Origin: Bacteroidota bacterium
GTDB lineage: Bacteria > Bacteroidota > Bacteroidia > UBA7662
Assembly (NCBI GenBank): GCA_016868485.1
Contig: VGGT01000069.1
Location: 1-8,325, forward strand
Length of the DNA: 8,325 nucleotides
Direction: 5' to 3'
The notes under the pieces were generated by a model, which saw only the letters and a program-made list of their open reading frames with translations, had not been told where the DNA came from and made no database searches. A program made the translations under genes and the position numbers. The number at the start of each line of letters is the position of its first letter. The first letter of the stretch is position 1. This document shows positions 1-5,918 of the stretch, in pieces.

Positions 1-924
1 ATAAATTTGTTCTCAAGCCCTGCATTCGATCTGGTGGGCCGAAATACGCCCGCATCTTCTGTGTTTCTGCAGGTACAGCCACTTGATGCGCGGCTGCGCT
101 TGGCCTGGACTTGGGATACCCCTTGGCAAAATGATTCTTTTTATGTGTATCGCGAGGGCGTTTCTGGCCTCCGTCAGTTGCTGGGTGTTACCACCCGCCC
201 CGAATGGCTCGATACCGGTTTGGTGAATGGTCGCAGCTATTGCTATGTTGTGATGAGTCGCGGTGGCTATCATGCACCGAGCATGCCTTCTCTTTTATAC
301 AACGACGCACAACAAGTGTGTGGAATTCCCCGCGACTCCGTACCGCCTTGTCCGCCCACCCTCTCGGTTTCAACAGACTGCGATCGTTTTCAGAACCTGT
401 TATCTTGGCAACAGAAACCTGAATGCGCCGCAGATTTGTTGGCGTGGAGAATCTATTTTAGTGCTGGGGAAGGTGAACCATTCATATTCTTAAAATCGGT
501 GCCTGCCGATTCATTACCCTCTTGGTTACACGCAGGTTTGACGTCTTCGGTTGCGGGATGTTACCGAATAACGGCGGTCGATAGTGGTGGGAATGAAAGC
601 GGATATGTGAATGAGGTATGCTCGGAGAATTGTCTGGAATATGAATTACCGAATGTTTTCTCGCCCAATGGCGATGGAGTAAATGATGTTTTTCGCCCGT
701 TACCGGGTTGGCGGTTTGTGCAATCGATTGATTTGTATGTCTACAATCGCTGGGGTCAGATCGTTTATCGGAGCATAACACCTTCGATCGATTGGGATGG
801 CACAAACATGCAAGGGGTGCCTGTTGAGGAGGGAACATATTACTATCGAATCCGGATTAATTTCAAGGTGTTTTCGGGTATCGAATCGGTCGATCGCGAT
901 GGGGTAGTAGGAATTTATCGATAA
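1..924 (+). CDS. Type IX secretion cargo, gliding-motility-associated C-terminal domain (3' part)
   Basis: The reading frame is open to the left edge of the window, so this is the last ~307 codons of a longer secreted protein. The final ~92 residues (from ELPNVFSPNGDGVNDVF to VVGIYR) match the gliding-motility-associated C-terminal domain (CHU_C, type B sorting domain). It carries the hallmark FSPNGDGVND, YNRWGQIVY, W-D-G and GTYYYRI blocks. In this family the domain directs export through the type IX secretion system to the cell surface or medium. Upstream lie two fibronectin-III-like beta-sandwich modules, roughly residues 20-105 and 113-207. The first has FYVYREG and SYCYVV strands, the second has WRIYFSAGEG and CYRITAVDSGGNES, and several cysteines are present. 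No catalytic domain is visible in the part shown. The next gene (ribE) starts 12 bases after the stop, so the two may be co-transcribed without a functional link. The family call is firm; the specific role is unknown. Confidence 0.9.
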   Translation: MNLFSSPAFDLVGRNTPASSVFLQVQPLDARLRLAWTWDTPWQNDSFYVYREGVSGLRQLLGVTTRPEWLDTGLVNGRSYCYVVMSRGGYHAPSMPSLLYNDAQQVCGIPRDSVPPCPPTLSVSTDCDRFQNLLSWQQKPECAADLLAWRIYFSAGEGEPFIFLKSVPADSLPSWLHAGLTSSVAGCYRITAVDSGGNESGYVNEVCSENCLEYELPNVFSPNGDGVNDVFRPLPGWRFVQSIDLYVYNRWGQIVYRSITPSIDWDGTNMQGVPVEEGTYYYRIRINFKVFSGIESVDRDGVVGIYR

Positions 925-936
925 GTCATTTAAAGT

Positions 937-1536
937 ATGTTTACAGGTATTGTTGAAACAATGGGTGAAGTGGCGGCCTGCGACACTGTGGGTTCAAACT
1001 TGGACATTTGGATTCGGTCTGATTTGAGCAAAGAGCTTAAGATCGATCAGAGCGTGGCCCACAATGGAGTTTGCCTGACGGTGGTAGAGGTGGCCAATGG
1101 AATGCATAGGGTAACGGCCATTGAAGAAACGATTCTGCGCACGAATCTGAGCGCGTGGAATTTAAAATCAATGGTGAATCTGGAGCGGTGTGTGCCCGCA
1201 GGTGGGCGTTTGGACGGGCACATTGTGCAAGGGCACGTTGACCTATGTCTTATATGTACATCCGTTTCAGAGCGTGATGGTAGTTGGTGGATTGAATTTG
1301 CTTTTCCGGCCTCCTATGCTCATTTGATTGTGGAAAAAGGATCGGTTTGTTTGGATGGTGTTTCTTTGACAGTAGCTCATCTCGGTGACTTGTCGTTTGC
1401 GGTGGCCATCATTCCTTACACATGGTCGCATACCAATGTTCAGCAATGGAAAGCGGGTGCACGGGTCAATTTTGAAGCGGATATATTAGGAAAATATGTA
1501 GCCAGGTGGATGGCACCCCATATTCATACGGACTAA
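937..1536 (+). CDS. ribE: Riboflavin synthase alpha subunit
   Basis: This 199-residue protein has the usual length for riboflavin synthase, which dismutates two 6,7-dimethyl-8-ribityllumazine molecules into riboflavin and the pyrimidinedione in the cytosol (last step of riboflavin synthesis). It starts with the diagnostic MFTGIVE and contains two lumazine-binding repeats. Repeat 1 (about 1-96) has NGVCLTV with Cys47 and GGRLDGHIVQGHVD, including His100. Repeat 2 (about 97-190) has KGSVCLDGVSLTV, IPYTWSHTN and VNFEADILGKYVAR. The Tyr-Thr-Trp stretch replaces the more usual His-Thr-Leu, a minor divergence. The ATG at 937 is fixed by the conserved N-terminus, and no clear Shine-Dalgarno precedes it. 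It sits 12 bases after the secreted protein gene. No FMN riboswitch is visible in that short gap. The symbol ribC is used in some species. Confidence 0.95.
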   Translation: MFTGIVETMGEVAACDTVGSNLDIWIRSDLSKELKIDQSVAHNGVCLTVVEVANGMHRVTAIEETILRTNLSAWNLKSMVNLERCVPAGGRLDGHIVQGHVDLCLICTSVSERDGSWWIEFAFPASYAHLIVEKGSVCLDGVSLTVAHLGDLSFAVAIIPYTWSHTNVQQWKAGARVNFEADILGKYVARWMAPHIHTD

Positions 1537-1577
1537 TCTTATCTGGCTATTTTTGGATGAGCACGGTGAAACCACCT

Positions 1578-1607
1578 AAAAAAAATGCCGGCACTTAGGC
1601 CGGCATT
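1578..1607 (-). terminator. Intrinsic terminator between ribE and yceI-like gene
   Basis: A perfect 9-bp stem (AATGCCGGC / GCCGGCATT, arms 1584-1592 and 1599-1607) encloses a 6-base loop. On the minus strand the stem runs into a T8 tract (1585-1578), which makes it a strong factor-independent terminator for the YceI gene that ends at 1654. On the plus strand the stem is followed only by a mixed AT-rich stretch, so it would stop the converging ribE transcript less efficiently. It is the only clear terminator in this 117-base convergent gap. Confidence 0.85.
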
Positions 1608-1653
1608 GATTAATCAGTTTGATTTTACATTAGGGATGCAAATGGCCGAAGAA

Positions 1654-2304
1654 TCACTTCGCAGCGGCCTGTAAATTGATGTTTAAAGTGATGTTGTCAT
1701 TGATCATCTTGTCGCCTAATCCCTTAAAGAATTTGCCTGAACCATAACGAATATTCCAAAGCGTGCGATCAATGTCAAATTTCGCGTTGGCCTTTACTGC
1801 AGCCGCTTCCATTTGAACCATGGCAGGGAATTTAATGCCGTTGGTGATACCCTTGATGGTTAAATTACCAGAAATGGTGTGGGTATTGCCTTCAGCATCG
1901 GCAGCAGGTAGCGCTTCTACAGCTGTAATAACGAAGTTAGCCACTTTATGGCTGTCCACTGCGAAAAAATCAGGGGATTTCAAATGTCCAACCAAATCGC
2001 CATTTTGCTCGGCATCCGTGATATCTTCCACTTTTATGCTGCTCATGTCGATGGTAAAATTTCCTCCTTTTAATGCACCTGCATCTGCTTGAAGCATGCC
2101 TTCGGTGATCGCTACGGTACCAAAATGCTCACCCTTAACTTTTTTTCCGGTCCACTTCAATTCCCCGGAAATGAGTGAAAATTCTTGAGCGCCAGCAACA
2201 TCAGCTGCGGCTGCTACATCAACATTCTCGGCCTCTTGGCCACTGTTGCCGCAGGAAAAGGCTAAAAGACCAGCTGCGACTGCAATCATAAGGGTGTTCT
2301 TCAT
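1654..2304 (-). CDS. YceI family lipoprotein
   Basis: This is a 216-residue YceI-domain protein. YceI proteins form a lipocalin-like beta barrel, and some bind polyisoprenoid lipids. The N-terminus is a lipoprotein signal: Met-Lys-Asn, a hydrophobic stretch, then the lipobox L-A-F-S-Cys18, so the mature protein should be anchored through Cys18. Residues just after the cysteine (GNSGQEAEN) are weakly acidic and could act as a Bacteroidota surface-export signal, but this is not a clean match. The YceI domain spans about 42-213 and shows KWTGKKVKGEHFGT, VGHLKSPDFFAVD, GNLTIKGITN, and FDIDRTLWNIRYGSGKFF near the end. The start at 2304 is chosen because it gives the complete signal peptide. The gene diverges from the Nudix gene and ends before a strong terminator. 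The ligand is unknown. Confidence 0.92.
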   Translation of the reverse strand: MKNTLMIAVAAGLLAFSCGNSGQEAENVDVAAAADVAGAQEFSLISGELKWTGKKVKGEHFGTVAITEGMLQADAGALKGGNFTIDMSSIKVEDITDAEQNGDLVGHLKSPDFFAVDSHKVANFVITAVEALPAADAEGNTHTISGNLTIKGITNGIKFPAMVQMEAAAVKANAKFDIDRTLWNIRYGSGKFFKGLGDKMINDNITLNINLQAAAK

Positions 2305-2397
2305 AGGTTTTGTTTGATTTTGACTCTATGAACGATTTTCAGAATAAAAAGTTCAGTCAATCCCCAAAAAAAATAAATTGCACACATAAATCATTCT
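2305..2397. promoter_or_regulatory. Divergent promoter region, yceI-like / nudix
   Basis: This 93-base AT-rich gap separates two divergent start codons and must hold both promoters. On the minus strand a TTTG (2368-2365) lies 18 bases upstream of TATTCTGA (2346-2339), a loose match to the Bacteroidota TTTG/TAnnTTTG pair. On the plus strand TAAATTG (2374-2380) is one T short of the -7 consensus and lies 17 bases before the Nudix ATG. Both are weak individual matches. No strong Shine-Dalgarno is seen on either side. Confidence 0.3.
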
Positions 2398-3045
2398 ATG
2401 AAGAGCCATGATGATCAGTCTTCTTCTCCTTTTGGAGCGTCTACCGACCTTGCGGGAGCGTCTACCGACCTTGCGGGAGCGTCTACCGACCTTGCGGGAG
2501 CGTCGACCAACCCGTGGAAAACTCTTTCTGCAAGCGAGGTGTATGACAATCCTTGGATTCGATTAACGGAATACCAGGTGCTGAACCCATCCGGTAAACC
2601 CGGTATTTATGGTAAAGTACATTTCAAAAACCTTGCGATTGGAATTGTAGCGATCGATGATGAGGGATGCATGGGATTAGTGGGTCAGTACAGATACACG
2701 ATCGATTGTTATTCATGGGAAATCCCGGAGGGTGGTGGCAAGCTCGATACAGATCCGCTGCATTCTGCTCAACGAGAATTGCTGGAAGAGACTGGCTTAA
2801 AAGCGGGGCATTGGGAGGTGTTGCTTCGGATGCATCTGTCGAATAGCGTAACCGATGAGTATTGCATCGTTTTTCTCGCCACCGATCTCCAACAATTCGC
2901 GGCTGAACCTGAAGAAACCGAGCAATTGAGATACGTAATGCTGCCTTTATCGGAGGTTTGGCTTCGGGTGAAGTCGGGGGAGATTACCGACGCCATTACT
3001 GTTGCGGCGGTTCAAGCCATGATGCTCAGGAAGGCGGGACTTTAG
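2398..3045 (+). CDS. Nudix hydrolase, ADP-ribose pyrophosphatase-like, with repeat-bearing N-terminus
   Basis: This is a 215-residue Nudix hydrolase. The core runs from about residue 38 (NPWKTLSASEVYDNPWIRL) to the C-terminus and resembles ADP-ribose/nucleoside-diphosphate-sugar pyrophosphatases, which hydrolyse NDP-X to NMP and P-X with Mg2+. The Nudix box spans Gly112-Leu134 and keeps the metal-binding RELLEETGL (Arg126, Glu127, Glu130, Glu131). The first consensus Glu is Thr118. A later acidic patch (PEETEQ, 171-176) resembles the acidic loop of ADP-ribose pyrophosphatases. Residues 13-38 are an in-frame tandem repeat of G-A-S-T-D-L-A, three full copies and one partial, preceded by a polar MKSHDDQSSS stretch. 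This extension is outside the family core. The ATG at 2398 is the first in-frame start; no better start exists between the repeat and the core. The exact substrate cannot be told from sequence. Confidence 0.88.
   Translation: MKSHDDQSSSPFGASTDLAGASTDLAGASTDLAGASTNPWKTLSASEVYDNPWIRLTEYQVLNPSGKPGIYGKVHFKNLAIGIVAIDDEGCMGLVGQYRYTIDCYSWEIPEGGGKLDTDPLHSAQRELLEETGLKAGHWEVLLRMHLSNSVTDEYCIVFLATDLQQFAAEPEETEQLRYVMLPLSEVWLRVKSGEITDAITVAAVQAMMLRKAGL
2434..2511 (+). repeat. 21-bp in-frame tandem repeat encoding GASTDLA
   Basis: Three identical 21-bp units (2434-2454, 2455-2475, 2476-2496) are followed by a partial, slightly changed fourth (from 2497, with TCGACCAAC in place of TCTACCGAC). The unit runs from GGAGCGTCTACC to GACCTTGCG. 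The period is exactly seven codons, so changes in copy number keep the Nudix frame intact. Identity at the DNA level, including third positions, points to recent slippage or unequal exchange rather than old protein repeats. Confidence 0.95.
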
Positions 3046-3085
3046 TCAGCGGCTTCGCAATAAATAACTTTGAATGCTGTACGTT

Positions 3086-3127
3086 TCATCCTGAAAGGTT
3101 CACCCCGAAAGGTTCATCCCGAATTCA
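3086..3127. repeat. Short 14-bp tandem repeat upstream of alkaline phosphatase
   Basis: Three adjacent 14-bp units lie in the 115-base gap between the Nudix gene and the phosphatase: TCATCCTGAAAGGT, TCACCCCGAAAGGT and TCATCCCGAATTCA. The first two differ at 2 positions and the third has diverged at its end. The array ends 21 bases before the TAGATTTG box of the next gene, so it occupies the region where the upstream promoter element would be. Confidence 0.75.
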
Positions 3128-3148
3128 CGTTTCCTTACCTGCATCCCT

Positions 3149-3156
3149 TAGATTTG
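3149..3156 (+). promoter_or_regulatory. Bacteroidota -7 promoter element (TAGATTTG)
   Basis: TAGATTTG matches the Bacteroidota -7 consensus TAnnTTTG exactly and is followed by CACC and the ATG of the phosphatase gene at 3161. Transcription normally begins about 5-7 bases after this element, so the mRNA would have almost no leader. No clear TTG/TTTG element is found 19-21 bases upstream (only GTTT/TTCA-like sequence), so the -33 part is weak or absent. Confidence 0.5.
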
Positions 3157-3160
3157 CACC

Positions 3161-4411
3161 ATGAAAAAGCCCATGCATCACCCGATTTTAATTTCATTCG
3201 TTTCTTCGATTTCTTTCGTTTTTTCGGTCTTCTTGTGCTGTTTTTTTCTGTCCACAGGGAGTGCGGATGGACAAACTGCACCACGCCTTAAGAAATCATC
3301 GCCGCTGCATAGAGCACGTCAATCGGCCGAATTTGCGGCACAAGCACAGCCGCGAAATATTATTCTGCTAGTCGGCGATGGCATGGGGGCTACCCAAATA
3401 TACGCGGGAATGGTGGCGGGTCGGCAAGAATTGAACCTTGAACGATTCAGGCATTTGGGGTATAGTAAGACCCATTCCTTCGATGACCTCATCACAGATT
3501 CTGGCGCAGGAGCAACGGCCTTCAGTATCGGCAAAAAAGCCTTCAATGGCGCAATAGGGGTGGATTCCGATACTATGGCCTGCGAAACGATTTTAGAAAC
3601 GGCGGCACGGATGGGCAAACGAACCGGCGTGGTGGTTACTTCATCGGTAACGCATGCCACGCCTGCCTCATTTCTTGCCCATGTTCCCGACCGAGAGATG
3701 CATGAGGAAATTGCGCGCCAAATTATGGAGAGTAAGGTCGACCTGATAATTGGTGCGGGTAAAAAGTACTTTGATCAGAGAAAGGACGGACGTGCGCTAA
3801 CGGCCAATATGCGTGAACGAGGCTTTTATACCGCCTTTGATTCGGCGTCCCTCGTCCAAATTCCAAAAGGAAGTCGCTTGGCGGCCTTACTTTGGGATAA
3901 AGAGGCCCCCAAGATGAGCGAAGGAAGAGGTGATTTTCTGCCCACTTCAACCCGATTGGCGCTCGAGCATTTGAATGACTCAACCAAGGGCTTTTTCCTG
4001 ATGGTTGAGGGATCCCAGATTGATTGGGGTGGTCATGCCAACGATGCCGATTATATCGTTCGGGAAATGATTGATTTTGACCGAGCGATTGGTGTGGCAC
4101 TCGACTTTGCTGCACAAGACGGTCAGACTTTGGTCGTGGTGACGGCCGACCATGAAACCGGTGGCTTTGCCATCAATGGAGGGGATTGGTCTTCGGGCCG
4201 GATTGAAGCTGCGTTCACCACCAAAAAGCACACCGGCGTGATGGTTCCGGTTTTTGCCTATGGGCCTGGTGCGCATGCATTCACCGGCATTCAGGATAAT
4301 ACGTCGATCTATAAACACATGATGAGAATGTGGGGTTTTACCGCTTCTTCGCCGTGGCCTTGGCGTAAGAGCGCTCCAGAAAAACCGCGTCGGAGTGATA
4401 CGGCTGAGTAA
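3161..4411 (+). CDS. Secreted alkaline phosphatase (PhoA family)
   Basis: This 416-residue alkaline phosphatase hydrolyses phosphomonoesters outside the cytoplasm to release phosphate. A Sec signal peptide (MKK, then a hydrophobic stretch to about residue 32, likely cleaved near the S-A-D-G-Q at 34-38) sends it to the periplasm or beyond. The catalytic set is complete: Asp73 in LLVGDGMG, nucleophile Ser114 in TDSGAGAT, His165/Thr167 in THATPA, Glu283, Asp288 and His292 in VEGSQIDWGGH, Asp330-His331 in TADHETGG, and His372 in GPGAHAF. The spacing Glu-5-Asp-4-His is the same as in E. coli PhoA. His165 and Trp289 stand where E. coli has Asp153 and Lys328; this pair is known from Vibrio and Antarctic TAB5 enzymes. 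The C-terminal tail is basic (RKSAPEKPRRSD). The start at 3161 is preferred for its lysines; Met5 (3173) is an alternative given the promoter position. Confidence 0.94.
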   Translation: MKKPMHHPILISFVSSISFVFSVFLCCFFLSTGSADGQTAPRLKKSSPLHRARQSAEFAAQAQPRNIILLVGDGMGATQIYAGMVAGRQELNLERFRHLGYSKTHSFDDLITDSGAGATAFSIGKKAFNGAIGVDSDTMACETILETAARMGKRTGVVVTSSVTHATPASFLAHVPDREMHEEIARQIMESKVDLIIGAGKKYFDQRKDGRALTANMRERGFYTAFDSASLVQIPKGSRLAALLWDKEAPKMSEGRGDFLPTSTRLALEHLNDSTKGFFLMVEGSQIDWGGHANDADYIVREMIDFDRAIGVALDFAAQDGQTLVVVTADHETGGFAINGGDWSSGRIEAAFTTKKHTGVMVPVFAYGPGAHAFTGIQDNTSIYKHMMRMWGFTASSPWPWRKSAPEKPRRSDTAE

Positions 4412-4441
4412 AGAAGGGGTATTGCCGGGTAAAGGATGGGT

Positions 4442-4726
4442 ATGGAAACTTCAAAATTTGATATAGCTGATTATTTAGATAGCAACGAAATGATTGCAGA
4501 GTATCTAAATAGTGTTTTGGCGCAAGGAAACGAATCTGATGTGATAACGGCTATTGGTCATGTGGCAAAATCAATTGGAATGACCAAAATTGCTCAAGAA
4601 ACGGGATTGAGCAGACCAAGTTTGTATAAAGCTTTATCAGACGGGGCAAAGCCTCAATTTGAGACCATCATGAAAGTACTCAGAGCAATCGGTGGACAGA
4701 TACAAATCAACCCCATGTCTGCATAG
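4442..4726 (+). CDS. Orphan HigA/HI1420-type antitoxin (HTH protein)
   Basis: This is a 94-residue helix-turn-helix protein of the 'addiction module antidote' family (HI1420-like). Family features are the N-terminal FDIADYLDSNEMIAEYLN, the middle ITAIGHVAKSIGM, then the HTH MTKIAQETGLSRPSLYKALS (about residues 47-66) and PQFETIMKVLRAIG. Such proteins normally neutralise a RelE/HigB-like RNase toxin and repress their shared promoter. The usual toxin gene sits just upstream; here the upstream gene is the alkaline phosphatase, ending 30 bases away, and no toxin-like reading frame lies on either side. The start at 4442 is chosen because AAAGG (4431-4435) lies 6 bases before it and it matches the usual family N-terminus; the ATG at 4436 would add Met-Gly. 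The gene is visibly more AT-rich than its neighbours, which suggests acquisition. Alternative role: stand-alone transcription regulator. Confidence 0.85.
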   Translation: METSKFDIADYLDSNEMIAEYLNSVLAQGNESDVITAIGHVAKSIGMTKIAQETGLSRPSLYKALSDGAKPQFETIMKVLRAIGGQIQINPMSA

Positions 4727-4775
4727 TGGTGAATCATCCCCCTTATTCATACTTAATACCCGTCCTTTTTTCCCA

Positions 4776-4783
4776 TACTTTTG
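4776..4783 (+). promoter_or_regulatory. Possible -7 promoter element reading into antisense of DUF2256
   Basis: TACTTTTG fits TAnnTTTG exactly, and GCCGATG follows, a layout often seen at Bacteroidota promoters. No convincing -33 element is found 19-21 bases upstream. Downstream on the plus strand there is no believable gene, because the conserved DUF2256 and photolyase genes lie on the other strand. If active it would give an antisense transcript. It may equally be chance. Confidence 0.25.
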
Positions 4784-4796
4784 CCGATGAATGTGG

Positions 4797-4821
4797 AAAA
4801 CGGCTCAAAAATCAGCCTTTT
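4797..4821. terminator. Weak hairpin between converging genes
   Basis: GGCT (4802-4805) pairs with AGCC (4814-4817), flanked by A and T runs (AAAA at 4797-4800, TTTT at 4818-4821) that can extend the stem past one mismatch. The stem is short with an 8-base loop, so this is at best a weak two-way terminator where the antitoxin and DUF2256 genes converge. The minus-strand arm overlaps the DUF2256 stop codon. Confidence 0.25.
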
Positions 4822-4999
4822 AACCAGGTCTCGGGCGTTTTCTACATGCATCGCTGCAGTGGGTTACCTCATCCCAGCACCGCAGCCACTTCTTGCGCCA
4901 ACTAAAGGGCCTCCCGCAAACAATACAGTCCTTTTGGGGAAGATGCGGTTTTCGGTAAATTGGTCCTCGATAGGGATTTTGGCGTTTATTGGTGTTCAC
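4820..4999 (-). CDS. DUF2256 zinc-ribbon-like small protein
   Basis: This is a 59-residue protein read from a GTG start that lies one base after the photolyase stop (TAA-A-GTG). The conserved DUF2256 signature fills its second half: LPQKDCIVCGRPFSWRKKW, RCWDEV, then H-C-S-D-A-C. Cys25, Cys28, Cys48 and Cys52 form a likely zinc site, with Cys41 as an additional cysteine. The N-terminus is basic and not conserved. An in-frame ATG at 5062 would add 21 residues but overlaps the photolyase end by 62 bases; the GTG gives the usual family length (about 50-60) and operon-like spacing. From general knowledge, DUF2256 genes often sit beside photolyase/cryptochrome-family genes, which fits here, but no biochemical function is established to my knowledge. 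A small cysteine-rich basic protein could bind nucleic acid; this is inference. Confidence 0.82.
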   Translation of the reverse strand: MNTNKRQNPYRGPIYRKPHLPQKDCIVCGRPFSWRKKWLRCWDEVTHCSDACRKRPRPG

Positions 5000-5000
5000 T

Positions 5001-5918
5001 TTATTCAGAATTGGATACAGTATCGGTCTTTTTTCCGTGTTTGCGTAAGATATGCTCAGCATAAGCTCGGCATTCGGCGCTCCCCTTTATGGCCCACAGT
5101 GCTTTTCGGGCATGTGCAGCAGCCGCATCAGGATTGATTATTGGGTTTGGGTAGTCGATTCCAATTCGACAAGCATACTGGATTTGTTGGTCGGGGGATA
5201 GCAGCCAAGGATTATGGATCCATTCGTTTGGTACATGAATGAGCTCTGGAACCCATTGCCGCACAAATAGTCCATTGGGGTCATGTTCTATTCCTTGCTT
5301 TATCGGGTTGTAGATTCTTATGGTGTGAATGCCCGTGCAGCCTGCCTGCATTTGAAACTGCGGGTAGTGAATGCCAGGTTCGAAATCGAGGAACGCACGT
5401 GCCAGGTGTTCGGCTCCTTTTTGCCAATCGAGCCAAAGGTGATGGGTTAGGAAGCTCACCAACAGGGCACGCATTCGGAAGTTGAGGTAGCCCGTTTGGA
5501 CAACGCAACGCATACTGGCGTCGATCAGCGGAACACCCGTCTGGCCATCGGCCCATGCCTGGAACCGATGCTCATCGAACTGATTCCTTACCGAATCGAA
5601 GGCTCGATTTTGATTGCGGTGTTCGAGCATGCCGTCGATTTCAAATTTTTGAATGAAATGGCAGTGCCAAAGCAAGCGTGTGGCGAAAGCGGCCAAGGAC
5701 CGAATATGGGCCGCGCTGGCTCCAGATGTCCGCAGTTGTTGCCTGCGTTTCTCACAGGCGTGGAACACCAGGCGCATGCTGAGGTTGCCCCATGCGAGGT
5801 ACGGACTAATCCGACTGCAGCTGCGCCTGCTTTCCAGTGGCTTACTGATCATACGCCCATAGTTGAGGTGCCTCCGTTCTAAAAAAATCGTTGAGGTATT
5901 TTTGGCCGAATGACGCAC
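5001..5918 (-). CDS. Photolyase-like protein, C-terminal FAD-binding fragment
   Basis: Numbered in the repaired 498-residue protein, the FAD-binding half begins near residue 206. Family blocks are SCSRISPYLAWGNLSMR, TGVPLIDASMR, GYLNFRMRALLVSFL, RIYNPIKQ and VRQWVPEL. Compared with E. coli photolyase recalled from memory, the segment aligns without gaps. Trp277 and Trp359 are kept (277 and 358 here), but Trp306, Trp382, Trp384 and Asn378 become Asn305, Phe381, Met383 and His377 in a HYPQFQMQAG motif. Similar motifs occur, from memory, in a group of 'FAD-binding domain' photolyase-like proteins, so the change may define a subfamily rather than decay. The first ~12 residues from the ATG at 5918 are out-of-register sequence, and independent translation of this half is unlikely. 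Confidence 0.75.
   Translation of the reverse strand: MRHSAKNTSTIFLERRHLNYGRMISKPLESRRSCSRISPYLAWGNLSMRLVFHACEKRRQQLRTSGASAAHIRSLAAFATRLLWHCHFIQKFEIDGMLEHRNQNRAFDSVRNQFDEHRFQAWADGQTGVPLIDASMRCVVQTGYLNFRMRALLVSFLTHHLWLDWQKGAEHLARAFLDFEPGIHYPQFQMQAGCTGIHTIRIYNPIKQGIEHDPNGLFVRQWVPELIHVPNEWIHNPWLLSPDQQIQYACRIGIDYPNPIINPDAAAAHARKALWAIKGSAECRAYAEHILRKHGKKTDTVSNSE

Noticed and set aside
1607..1616. Perfect palindrome TGATTAATCA beside the terminator
   Set aside because: A 10-bp AT-rich palindrome occurs by chance, and nothing in its position between converging genes suggests an operator.
3723..4115. Minus-strand 130-residue frame inside alkaline phosphatase
   Set aside because: It is antisense to conserved catalytic blocks and has no recognisable motif.
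4781..5137. Plus-strand gene of ~116 residues after the TACTTTTG box
   Set aside because: It lies opposite the conserved DUF2256 gene and the photolyase C-terminus. Its translation shows no recognisable domain, and its composition fits an antisense shadow.
5496..5882. Plus-strand 128-residue reading frame
   Set aside because: It is fully antisense to the conserved FAD-binding domain, and no domain or promoter supports it.
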